Shown: positions 7,790 through 15,959 of the stretch, in pieces
Position numbering within the stretch: position 1 is the stretch's first letter
Layout of the letters: every line of letters begins with the position of its first letter
NCBI RefSeq assembly: GCF_016862275.1
Contig: NZ_BOMQ01000061.1
Coordinates: forward strand, 62,001-126,000
DNA: 64,000 nucleotides
Reading direction: 5' to 3'
Source of the DNA: Actinoplanes nipponensis
Lineage (GTDB): Bacteria > Actinomycetota > Actinomycetes > Mycobacteriales > Micromonosporaceae
Made by a program: the position numbers and the translations under genes
Notes under the pieces: generated by a model
What the model was told of the DNA's origin: nothing
Databases searched by the model: none
What the model saw: only the letters and a program-made list of their open reading frames with translations

Positions 7790-9058
7790 CTACGAGGAGA
7801 CGTCCATCTCCGCCGCCGCCGGCTCCGTCTCCGCGGCCGCCGAGCCAGGCCGGTAGAGCACATGCCATCCCGCCACCGCGAACAGGCTCGCGGCGAGCGC
7901 CCAGCCCGCCAGCGGGCCGCCGAACACGCCGAGCAGCAGCGAGGCCACGACCGCGGGCAGTCCCCAGCCGGCGAGCCACCTCCTCGGCGCGCCGCCGCGG
8001 GCGCCGAGCAGGCTGACGGTCAGGAAGTAGAGCGCCGCGCCGCTGCACAGCACCCACCGGCTGGCCTCCGGCACCGGCTCGCCGGCGTGGTCGGCCAGCA
8101 CGCCGAGCCCCGCGGCGATCAGCACGATGGAGCCGGTCATCAGGTAGTGCGCCGGCATGGTCAGGCGCAACGTGAACACCCGGGTGCCGTACGTCGGCGC
8201 CCCGTCCGAGCCGTACCGCAGGGTCAGCCACCACAGGGCGACCAGCAGGCCGAAGCCCGCCGCCAGCGTCGCCATCAGGCCCAGCTCCCAGCGCTCGACG
8301 TCGGACGCGGCGTCGATCAGCTGCGCCACCGCCTCGCCGAGCACGATGATCACGAACAGGCCGAGCCGCTCGCCCAGGTGCGGCCGGTCGGGACGGGCCG
8401 CCTGCAGCCGCGGCGCAGCCGCCGCGGCGGGGACTCCGGGCCGGGACAGGCGCAGGCGGCGCAGGATTCCCAGGCGCCGGTCCCGGTGGCGCTGAGCCTC
8501 CTCCAGCTCCCGCTGCTCCTCGGCCAGCAACTGCTCCGGGTGCCGGGAACGGACCAGCGACACCACGACGTCGAGCACGATGCCGGCCGCCCACAGGTAG
8601 TAGCGCACCGGCGGTTCGAAGCCCAGCGACGCGATCCACGGGATCACGCCGGCGGCCTGCTGGACCCCCGGCCACTCGGTCATGATGCGGCTGGTGCGCT
8701 TCCAGGAACCCGCGCCCATGAGGCGGCAGAACACGTACGCCGCGATGAACCAGGCCGGGTCGCCGCGGATCACGTGCGGCACCGCCGCAGCCATGATCGC
8801 GATGCCGAACATGGCCAGCAGCATGGACCGGATCCGGGTCAGGTCGCCCGAGACGTTGGCATAGAGCGTGAACGACGTCCACACGCTCCACATCGCGTAG
8901 TAGCACACGACGAAGAGAAACACCTCGCGCCGGCCCGGACCGTCGTGCAGGAGAGCGGCCAGCTGGGCCACGGCGACCACGATGACCAGGTCGAAGAAGA
9001 GCTCCAACCAGGTCGCATGACGTTCTTCGACGGCGGATGACGGCACGCGCAGCAACAT
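7790..9058 (-). CDS. Low temperature requirement protein A (LtrA) family membrane protein
   Basis: The start at ATG 9058 gives 422 residues beginning MLLRVPSSAVEERHATWLELFFDLVIVVAVAQ, the LtrA family signature (E-L-F-F-D-L). The protein is polytopic, with about ten to twelve hydrophobic helices, a basic loop around RRLGILRRLRLSR, and a second signature GERLGLFVIIVLGEAVAQL. The biochemical role of the family is unknown. The frame stays open 32 codons further upstream, but that part is low-complexity and not family-like. It is divergent from the MFS gene. Confidence 0.85.
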   Translation of the reverse strand: MLLRVPSSAVEERHATWLELFFDLVIVVAVAQLAALLHDGPGRREVFLFVVCYYAMWSVWTSFTLYANVSGDLTRIRSMLLAMFGIAIMAAAVPHVIRGDPAWFIAAYVFCRLMGAGSWKRTSRIMTEWPGVQQAAGVIPWIASLGFEPPVRYYLWAAGIVLDVVVSLVRSRHPEQLLAEEQRELEEAQRHRDRRLGILRRLRLSRPGVPAAAAAPRLQAARPDRPHLGERLGLFVIIVLGEAVAQLIDAASDVERWELGLMATLAAGFGLLVALWWLTLRYGSDGAPTYGTRVFTLRLTMPAHYLMTGSIVLIAAGLGVLADHAGEPVPEASRWVLCSGAALYFLTVSLLGARGGAPRRWLAGWGLPAVVASLLLGVFGGPLAGWALAASLFAVAGWHVLYRPGSAAAETEPAAAEMDVSS

Positions 9059-9163
9059 AGCGCACCTGTGCCGCGCCGGTCGGCCGGCGCGGCTGCCGGC
9101 TCCGCGGCCGGCCGGGCCCTTCGCCTCTGGTCCGGGTCGCCGGCCGGGCGTCATGGTGAAACC

Positions 9164-10600
9164 GTGGCGAGCACCGACCGCGTCTCCCGCTCGGCGCTGG
9201 CGGAGGTGGTCCAGCTACGGCCGTTCCGCCGGCTCTGGCTGGTGTTCGGCCTCTCCTCGCTCGGTGACTGGCTGGGTCTGCTCGCCACGTCGACGTTCGC
9301 GGCGGCCCAGCTGCGGTCGCCCGCGGCGCAGGGCGCCGCGTTCGGTGGCATCATCGCGGTGCAGCTGCTGCCGTCGCTGATCCTCGGCCCGCTGGCCGGC
9401 GTGCTGGCCGACCGGTACGACCGGCGGCGCACCATGGTGACGATCGACGTGCTGCGCTTCGTGCTGTACGCCTCCATCCCGCTGGCCGCGACGGTGCTCC
9501 CCACCCGGGCCGGCGTCGTCGCCTGGGCCGCCGCCGCGTCGTTCCTGGCCCAGGCCGCCGCGATGGTGTGGACCCCGGCCAAGGAGGCGGCGGTGCCCAA
9601 CCTGATCCCGCCGGGCCGGCTGGAGACGGCGAACCAGCTCACCATCGTCACCACGTACGGCCTCACCCCGGTGCTGGCGGCGCTGACGTTCGCCGGACTG
9701 GCCCGGCTGCCCAGCGTGGGCCGCACCGACGCCACCGCGTTCGCGCTGTACTTCGACGCCCTGACCTTCCTGGCCTCCGCGGCGGTCGTCTCCTTCGGGG
9801 TCCGCGAGATCTCCGGGCGCCGCGACGGCGCGGCCGCGGAACGGCCGCGGCAGGCCCTGCTGACGGGCTGGCGCCATCTCAGCGGTACGCCGCTGCTGCG
9901 CGGCCTGCTCGTCGGCCTGCTCGGCGCGTTCGCCGGGGCGGGGATCGTCGTCGGCGCGGCGAAGTTCTACGCGCGTTCGCTCGGCGGCGGCGACGCCACC
10001 TTCGCGTTGCTGTTCGCCGCCCTGTTCACCGGCTTCGGCCTCGGCGTCGTCGCGGGCCCGCGGGTCGCCGGGCCGCTGTCCCGCCATCGCCTCTTCGCGC
10101 TGTCGGTGGTGCTGGCCGGCGGGGCCGTGGTGCTGCTCGCGGTCACTCCCCGGCTGTCCGGCGCCCTGCTCGAGGTGCTGGTGGTCGGCTTCGGCGCCGG
10201 GTCGGCCTTCCTGACCGGCATCACGCTGATCGGCGCGGAAGTGGGGGACGAGCTGCGGGGCCGGGTGTTCGCCTTCGTGCAGACCAGCGCCCGGGCGGTG
10301 CTGCTCATCGCGGTCTCGATCTCCGGGCTGCTGGTCGGGGCCGGGTCCGCGTACCTGGTCACGCTCGGACCGGTCACCGTGCCGGTCGCCGCGAGCCGGC
10401 TGTTGTTCCTGGTGGCGGGCGGGTCGGGCGTCGTGGTGGGGCTGGTCGCGCTGCGGCAGATGGACGACCGCCGGGGCGTACCGGTGCTCGCCGACGTGTG
10501 GCACGCCCTCACGCGCCGGCCGCAGGACGGAATTCCGCCGACGGGAGGTCCCGGCCACGGCCGGGGATCGACACCCGCGCCACCGAGGGAGGGGCCATGA
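9164..10600 (+). CDS. MFS transporter (EntS/MFS_3-like exporter)
   Basis: Start GTG 9164 gives 478 residues. It has the N-terminal pattern of this exporter group (LRPFRRLWLVFGLSSLGDWLGLLA), the loop GVLADRYDRRRTM between TM2 and TM3, LIPPGRLETANQL, and a second half with GAEVGDELRGRVFAFVQTSAR. About ten to twelve membrane segments are present. This subgroup includes drug and siderophore exporters. It overlaps the next gene by ATGA, so the two are co-translated. The frame is open upstream to 9068, but those codons are unlike the family. Confidence 0.82.
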   Translation: MASTDRVSRSALAEVVQLRPFRRLWLVFGLSSLGDWLGLLATSTFAAAQLRSPAAQGAAFGGIIAVQLLPSLILGPLAGVLADRYDRRRTMVTIDVLRFVLYASIPLAATVLPTRAGVVAWAAAASFLAQAAAMVWTPAKEAAVPNLIPPGRLETANQLTIVTTYGLTPVLAALTFAGLARLPSVGRTDATAFALYFDALTFLASAAVVSFGVREISGRRDGAAAERPRQALLTGWRHLSGTPLLRGLLVGLLGAFAGAGIVVGAAKFYARSLGGGDATFALLFAALFTGFGLGVVAGPRVAGPLSRHRLFALSVVLAGGAVVLLAVTPRLSGALLEVLVVGFGAGSAFLTGITLIGAEVGDELRGRVFAFVQTSARAVLLIAVSISGLLVGAGSAYLVTLGPVTVPVAASRLLFLVAGGSGVVVGLVALRQMDDRRGVPVLADVWHALTRRPQDGIPPTGGPGHGRGSTPAPPREGP

Positions 10601-11016
10601 CCAGAACCGCATCCGGCAAGCGCGACGCCCTGCGCACCTTCAACAAGCACGTGCTGAATCCGGTGATGCTGCTGCTGGCCGGCCGCCGGCACTGGTACGC
10701 CGCCGCCCTGCGGCACACCGGCCGCCGTTCCGGCCGGTCCTTCACCACGCCGGTCGTGGCCCAGCCGGTCGCCGACGACGGCTTCGTGATCCCGCTGCCG
10801 TACGGCACGGGTGTCGACTGGCTGCGCAACGTGTGCGCGGCCGGGCGGGCGAGCCTCGACGTGCACGGGCGGCACTATCTGATCACCGACCCGCGGATCG
10901 TCGGCGCGCAGGAGGCGTTCCCGCTGATCCCGGCCCGGCTGCAGCGGACCTGGCGCCGGTTCGGCATCGAGCAGTACCTGCTCGTCCGGGCGCTGCCCGC
11001 CGACGAGCCGACGTAG
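10597..11016 (+). CDS. Deazaflavin-dependent nitroreductase-family protein (DUF385)
   Basis: The 139-residue protein starts within the MFS stop codon (ATGA, 10597-10600). It has the split-barrel pattern of Ddn-like proteins: FNKHVLNPVMLLLAGR, LRHTGRRSGRSFTTPVVAQP, GFVIPLPYGTGVDWLRNV and AAGRASLDVHGRHYLITDPR. Such proteins bind F420 or a related flavin and reduce small molecules. The coupled MFS exporter suggests a detoxification or export pair (inference). Confidence 0.8.
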   Translation: MTRTASGKRDALRTFNKHVLNPVMLLLAGRRHWYAAALRHTGRRSGRSFTTPVVAQPVADDGFVIPLPYGTGVDWLRNVCAAGRASLDVHGRHYLITDPRIVGAQEAFPLIPARLQRTWRRFGIEQYLLVRALPADEPT

Positions 11017-11126
11017 GCCGGTCCCGCACCGCCCACCCGTACGCGATGGCGGCGCGCACGTCCAGCGCGCGGCCACCACCGCCGGGCGGCCCCGGCGACG
11101 ACACGCGGGAGGGCGACGCTACGGGG

Positions 11127-12287
11127 TCACGCCACCGCCAGCACCCGCAGCAGCAGACGCGCGGCTTCGCCGCCCGCGTCCAGGGCGACCTCGATCGCCC
11201 GGGGGACGTCGAGGTCGTCGAGGAGCGCCGCGGTGACGGCGGCCGAGCCGGCCGCCTCCGAACCGCCGGAGCGCCCGGCCGCCGCGTAGAGCAGGTCGAG
11301 GCGCTCGGCGGCCCGGCCGAGCTCGTCCGGGTGGTACTCCCAGGCGGTGGGCCAGGGCCGGCCGAGCAGCATCAGGCGCACCGCGGCCGGCGAGTGCTCG
11401 CGCAGCAGCTCGGCGACCAGGGTGAGGTTGCCGGTGCTCTTGGCCATCTTGGCGCCGCCCTGATGGACCGCGCCGACGTGCAGGCGCGCCCGGGCGAAGG
11501 GCGCCACGGCGGTCACCGCCTCCGCGAGCGCGGCCTGGTAGGCGTGGTGCGGGAAGGCCAGGTCCTCGCCGCCGGCCAGCACGTCCACGCCGGCGCCGAG
11601 CACCGTCAGGGCCATCGCCGCGCACTCGGCGTGCCAGCCCGGCCGGCCCGGTCCCCACGGGCTCGGCCAGGCCGGCTCCGCCTCGGCCGACGGCCGCCAG
11701 ACGGCCACGTCGAACGGGTCGTCCCGGCGCCCGTCGTACGGGTCGTCGCCGAACTCGGCGCAGCGGGCCAGCGCCTCCTCGCGGGACAACCCGGACCGGT
11801 CCGCCACCTCGGCGCCGCGGAAGTACACGTACCCCTCGCGCAGGTAGGCGCGATCGGCGGCCAGCAGCGCGGCGGTCAGCTGCTGCACCGCGCCCACGTA
11901 GTGCCGTGCGCGGGGCTCGTACCCGGGGCGGCGCAGCCGCAGCGCGCTCATGTCCTTGTCGAACGCGTACTCCTGCTCCAGCGCGAACTGGGCGACGTCC
12001 CGGCCCCGCAGGCCGGCCGCCCGGGTCAGGACGTCGTCGACGTCGGTGACGTTGCGGCAGGTGACGGTCTCGATCCCGGCCAGCCGCCACACCGAGGTGA
12101 GCAGGTCCGCCCACACGAACGTCGCCGCATGGCCCAGGTGCGTCACGTCGTACGGGGTGATCCCGCACGTGTACACCCGGGCCGTGCCCACCACCGGCAG
12201 ACGGACGCCCGCCAGCCGCAGGGCCGTCGGGGACGACACGGGGGAGACGACCGGGCCGGTCGCGCCACGAGGAGTCATGAGCCCCAT
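11127..12287 (-). CDS. CysRS/MshC-family cysteine ligase
   Basis: The 386-residue protein is a class I synthetase-type enzyme with the Cys pocket: YTCGITPYDVTHLGHAATF contains the Zn-binding Cys and a HxGH-type motif, then WHAECAAM, LAFPHH and KMAKST, a variant of KMSKS. In length and motifs it resembles mycothiol ligase (MshC, about 410 residues) more than full CysRS (about 460), since the C-terminal anticodon part is missing. It could make Cys-GlcN-Ins or another cysteinyl conjugate. It follows the DUF574 gene by nine bases. Confidence 0.75.
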   Translation of the reverse strand: MGLMTPRGATGPVVSPVSSPTALRLAGVRLPVVGTARVYTCGITPYDVTHLGHAATFVWADLLTSVWRLAGIETVTCRNVTDVDDVLTRAAGLRGRDVAQFALEQEYAFDKDMSALRLRRPGYEPRARHYVGAVQQLTAALLAADRAYLREGYVYFRGAEVADRSGLSREEALARCAEFGDDPYDGRRDDPFDVAVWRPSAEAEPAWPSPWGPGRPGWHAECAAMALTVLGAGVDVLAGGEDLAFPHHAYQAALAEAVTAVAPFARARLHVGAVHQGGAKMAKSTGNLTLVAELLREHSPAAVRLMLLGRPWPTAWEYHPDELGRAAERLDLLYAAAGRSGGSEAAGSAAVTAALLDDLDVPRAIEVALDAGGEAARLLLRVLAVA

Positions 12288-12296
12288 GATGCGCCC

Positions 12297-13106
12297 CTAC
12301 GGCTTGGCGGCGACCGCGCCGTACTCGTCGACCGCCCGCAGGTCCTCCGGCGAGGCGCCGGGCGCGGGACGCCACTGCGAGCACGGCACCAGGCCCGGTT
12401 CCACGACGGTCAGCCCGGTCAGGTACCGGGCCAGCTGGTCGGGGTGGCGCAGGTGGTACGCCAGCGGGGCGTTGGCGTTCCACACGCCGATCGCCTCGGT
12501 GAAGGCCGGCCCGTCGATGACGTCGGTGCCGTCGGCGGTCACCAGGTAGCTGCCCGACGGCAGGGCGGCCATCAGCTGCTGCACGATGGCGACGGCCTCG
12601 TCCAGGTCGGCCACGTGGCCGAGGATGTTCATCAGGATCAGCGCGGTCGGCTGGGAGAGGTCGAGGGTCGTGCGGCCGGCGGCCCGCAGGATCGCCGCCG
12701 GATCGTGCAGGTCCGCGTCGATGTACTCGGTGGCGCCCTCGGGGGTGCCGGTCAGCAGGGCCCGGGCGTGCGCCAGCACCAGCGGATCGTTGTCGACGTA
12801 GACGATCCGGGACTCCGGGACGGCGGCCTGGGCCACCTGGTGGGTGTTCTCGGCCGTGGGCATGCCCGTGCCGATGTCGAGGAACTGCCGGATGCCGGCC
12901 TCGGTGGCCAGGAAGGTGACCGCCCGCTTCAGGAAGCCCCGCGACGAGCGGGCCACCAGCTTGATGTCCGGGTACAGCTCCGCGAACTGATCGCCGACGG
13001 CGCGGTCGGGCTGGAAGTTGTCCTTGCCGCCGAGCCAGTAGTTCCAGACCCGGGCGGAGTGCGGAACGCTGGTGTCCATCTTGGCGCTGACGGGCGAATC
13101 GGTCAT
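12297..13106 (-). CDS. S-adenosylmethionine-dependent methyltransferase (DUF574)
   Basis: The 269-residue protein has the DUF574 signature of actinomycetes: PHSARVWNYWLGGKDNF near the start, then FLDIGTGMPTAENTHQVAQ as the SAM-binding loop and VYVDNDPLVLAHARALL. The C-terminal part includes SRGFLKRAVTFL and PLAYHLRHPDQLARYL. These proteins are very common in actinomycetes with unknown targets. It is directly upstream of the CysRS/MshC-like gene and likely co-transcribed with it. Confidence 0.88.
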   Translation of the reverse strand: MTDSPVSAKMDTSVPHSARVWNYWLGGKDNFQPDRAVGDQFAELYPDIKLVARSSRGFLKRAVTFLATEAGIRQFLDIGTGMPTAENTHQVAQAAVPESRIVYVDNDPLVLAHARALLTGTPEGATEYIDADLHDPAAILRAAGRTTLDLSQPTALILMNILGHVADLDEAVAIVQQLMAALPSGSYLVTADGTDVIDGPAFTEAIGVWNANAPLAYHLRHPDQLARYLTGLTVVEPGLVPCSQWRPAPGASPEDLRAVDEYGAVAAKP

Positions 13107-13155
13107 CGTCGGGCTCCAGGGTGAGGCGTGGTCGGCGGGGACCGTGTGAGCCTAG

Positions 13156-13176
13156 CCCTCCGTCCTGAACGGAGGG
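13156..13176 (-). terminator. Hairpin after the chemoreceptor gene
   Basis: CCCTCCG and CGGAGGG are separated by TCCTGAA, 20 bp downstream of the MCP stop. The stem is short but GC-rich; no T-run follows. Confidence 0.4.
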
Positions 13177-13195
13177 ACGCACCGGCTGTCTGCGA

Positions 13196-14815
13196 TCAGT
13201 AGCGGAACGAGCCGACCAGTCGCTGGAGCTGCGCCGAGGCCGCGGTGAGCGACTCGGCCGTGGTCCGGGTCGTCTGGGCGGCGGTGCTGGTGTCCTGCGC
13301 GGTCTGGGCGACGCCCAGGATGTTGGCCGCGATCTCGTTCGCGCCGGTCGCCGTCTCGCTGACGTTGCGGCTCATCTCGCCGGTGGTGGCCGTCTGTTCC
13401 TCGATGGCCGACGCGATGGTCAGCTGGGTGGTGTTGATCTCCTCGACGAGGTCGCCGATCCGGGTGATGGCGGCCACCGCCTCCTCGCTGCCGGACCGGA
13501 TGGCCGCCACCCGGGCGGCGATCTCCTCGGTGGCCGTGGCGGTCTGCTGCGCGAGCTGCTTGACCTCGCCGGCCACCACGGCGAAGCCCTTGCCGGACTC
13601 GCCGGCGCGGGCCGCCTCGATGGTGGCGTTGAGGGCCAGCAGGTTGGTCTGGTGGGCGATGGTCGTGATCAGCTTGACCACCGACTCGATCTCGACCGAG
13701 GAGGCGTCCAGCCGGGCCACGGTGGCGCCCGCCTCCTGGGCCGACCGGACGCCGTCGCCGACGACCTCGGTCGCCCGGCTCGCGCTGCCGGCGATCTCCG
13801 TGATGGAAGCGGTCATCTCCTCCGCGGCGGTCGCCATGGTGCTGACGATCGCGGAGACCTCCTCGGCGCTGGCGCTGACCACTGCGGCCTGGGCGCTGGT
13901 CTCCTCGGCCCCGCCGGCGAGCTGGGTGCTGACGGCGCTGAGCTCCTCGGCGGCGTGGGCCACATCCTGGGCCCGGGCCGCCACGTCCGACACCAGGCCC
14001 TGCATGCGGTCGGCGAACCGGTTGAAGCCCCCGGCGGCCTGAGCGACCTCGTCCCGGGAGTCGTCGCTGATCCGCTGGGTCAGGTCGCCGTCGCCGTCGG
14101 CGATCTCCGCGAGCCGGTGGTTCAGCTGGGCCAGCGGACGGGTGATCGACCGCACCAGCAGGAACGCCAGCGCCGCGCCGACCAGCAGGGCCGCCGCGCC
14201 GGCCAGCAGGATGAGCCCGATGGCCCGCTGCGACGCCTTCTCGGCATCGGCGATCGCCGCGTCGGCCTCGGCGTCGATGGCGCTCGTCACGGTGTCGACG
14301 TCGGCCGCGATCTGATCGAAGATCTTGATCTCCTCGACGGCGACGAGCCGGTGGGCGGCCGTCACCCGGCCGGGGGCGCCGCTGCGGTAGCCCTCCACGA
14401 TCGTCCGGTCGAGGGTCATGAACTCGTCGAGGCGCTTCGTGGCCTGCGCGACCGTGCGCCGTTCCTGGTCGGTCAGCGGGACGGCGCCCAGCTCGGCGAG
14501 TTCGGCCCGGAAGGCGGCGACCGACCGCAGGAACGACCGGCGGGCATCGGCGCTGTCCGCCGCGGCGCCGGGGATTCCCCGGGCGACGTCGAAGGCGTAC
14601 GCCGTCTGCCAGCCGTTGAAGTCCGCCGCCCGGAACTTGACCTGCATGGCGACCCGGGTGGCGGTCGCCGCCGCGGCCAGCGTCCGGCCGGCCGCGCGCT
14701 GGCGGCTGATCGCGGAGACCCCTACGCCGATGATCATTACCAGGAGCAGGAGCAGAATCGACATGGCGCCGATCAGGCGGGCGCCGATCCTGACATTTCG
14801 CAATCCGAGGTGCAT
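13196..14815 (-). CDS. Methyl-accepting chemotaxis protein
   Basis: The 539-residue protein has a signal-anchor helix (about residues 12-36), an extracytoplasmic helical sensor region of about 160 residues, a second membrane helix (about 195-222), a HAMP linker and a long coiled MCP signalling domain. The hairpin tip is recognisable as GKGFAVVAGEVKQLAQQT. It detects an external signal and would control a CheA-type kinase. The gene follows the histidine kinase by 45 bp on the same strand, so the pair may form one sensory unit. No other che genes are in the window. Confidence 0.92.
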   Translation of the reverse strand: MHLGLRNVRIGARLIGAMSILLLLLVMIIGVGVSAISRQRAAGRTLAAAATATRVAMQVKFRAADFNGWQTAYAFDVARGIPGAAADSADARRSFLRSVAAFRAELAELGAVPLTDQERRTVAQATKRLDEFMTLDRTIVEGYRSGAPGRVTAAHRLVAVEEIKIFDQIAADVDTVTSAIDAEADAAIADAEKASQRAIGLILLAGAAALLVGAALAFLLVRSITRPLAQLNHRLAEIADGDGDLTQRISDDSRDEVAQAAGGFNRFADRMQGLVSDVAARAQDVAHAAEELSAVSTQLAGGAEETSAQAAVVSASAEEVSAIVSTMATAAEEMTASITEIAGSASRATEVVGDGVRSAQEAGATVARLDASSVEIESVVKLITTIAHQTNLLALNATIEAARAGESGKGFAVVAGEVKQLAQQTATATEEIAARVAAIRSGSEEAVAAITRIGDLVEEINTTQLTIASAIEEQTATTGEMSRNVSETATGANEIAANILGVAQTAQDTSTAAQTTRTTAESLTAASAQLQRLVGSFRY

Positions 14816-14860
14816 GGGCCTTCTCCGCTGAACTCGAGGGTGGTGACTGGTCCGCGCGCG

Positions 14861-15739
14861 TCAGTTCCCGGCGGGCGGCAGGTGAAGGGTGGCGACGGTG
14901 CCCCGTTCGGGAGCCGTGTCGAGCCGCAGCCGGCCGCCGTGGGCGGTGGCGATCCGGTCGGCGAGCATCAGGCCGAGCCCGAGCCCGGGTCGCTCCTGGG
15001 CGCGCGCCTCCGGCCCCCGGTAGAAGGCCGTCGCGAGGTGGCGCCGTTCGGCGAGCGGGATACCGGGGCCGGCGTCCCGCACGGACAGGGTCACGTCGGT
15101 GGTGAGCGTGACGGTGATCGGCGTGTGCGGCGCGGTGTGCGTGACAGCGTTGTCGATCAGGTTGTCGACCGCACACGCCAGCTCCCGGTGCACGGCGTGG
15201 ACGCGCACCGGCGCCGGCGGGAACTGAACGATCATGGCGTCGCGCTCCCGGCGCCGCCCGACGCAGGCCGCCGTCAGCGCCGTCAGGTCGACGGCGCGCC
15301 GCCGCGCGACGGTGCCGGCCGGGCCGCCGATGCTGCACAGCAGGTGATCGACCGTACGGGTGAGCCGCCGGGCATTGCGGCGGATGGCGTCGAGCTGCCG
15401 CTCGGGCAGGGGCCCGGCCGTGTCGGCGAGCAGCTCGGCGTACCCCTGGATCGCGGTCAGCGGCGTGCGGACCTCGTGCTGGATGACGGCGGTGAGGCCG
15501 GCGGCGCCCAGCCGGCTCGCCGGCGTACCGGAGAAGCGGGCCCGGACCAGCGTGCCGAGCAGATCGGTGAGCCGATCGGTGACCTGGCGCCCGGAGCGGC
15601 TCGCGGCCAGCCGCAGGGCCGCGGTCGGGGTCTCGCACGCGGCCGCGGTGAGCAGGAGCAGATCGGCGACCTCGCGCAGGGCCGGCCGGTCGCCGGTGCT
15701 GCCGGATTCCCGGCTGCCGCCGTGCTCGCCGTCGCTCAT
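14861..15739 (-). CDS. Soluble sensor histidine kinase
   Basis: The 292-residue product from ATG 15739 (CGGAGG upstream) contains a HisKA segment with the phosphorylated His at about 88 (IQHEVRTPLTAIQGYAELL) and an HATPase_c domain with N box DNLIDNAVTH, G1 DAGPGIP and G2 GLGLGL. There is no membrane segment, and the first 75 residues form a helical region without a known sensor fold. No response regulator lies next to it. The adjacent chemoreceptor gene suggests a link to sensing. Confidence 0.85.
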   Translation of the reverse strand: MSDGEHGGSRESGSTGDRPALREVADLLLLTAAACETPTAALRLAASRSGRQVTDRLTDLLGTLVRARFSGTPASRLGAAGLTAVIQHEVRTPLTAIQGYAELLADTAGPLPERQLDAIRRNARRLTRTVDHLLCSIGGPAGTVARRRAVDLTALTAACVGRRRERDAMIVQFPPAPVRVHAVHRELACAVDNLIDNAVTHTAPHTPITVTLTTDVTLSVRDAGPGIPLAERRHLATAFYRGPEARAQERPGLGLGLMLADRIATAHGGRLRLDTAPERGTVATLHLPPAGN

Positions 15740-15909
15740 CGCCGCGTTCCTCCGCGCTTGCGGGGCGGGGTCGCGCCCCGGAGCCGCTTTCTGCGGCTGC
15801 AGCGGGACCATCGCCCGGCGACGGCGGGACGGCAGGGCTTTCCCGGCACGCGCTCCGTGAGCCTCACCACGAGCCGCCGGTCACGCCCGTGACGCCGGCC
15901 GACGCGAAC

Positions 15910-15943
15910 GGGCCCGGCCGATCGCAGTGGATCGGCCGGGCCC
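15910..15943 (-). terminator. Strong hairpin downstream of katG
   Basis: A perfect 14-bp stem, GGGCCCGGCCGATC and its complement, with a 6-base loop, begins 17 bp after the katG stop. Position and strength fit a transcription terminator for the furA-katG operon. Confidence 0.65.
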
Positions 15944-15959
15944 GGCGGTCAGCGGGGGA

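Noticed and set aside
11127..12287. Ordinary cysteinyl-tRNA synthetase
   Set aside because: The protein ends before the anticodon-binding part and is closer in length to MshC.
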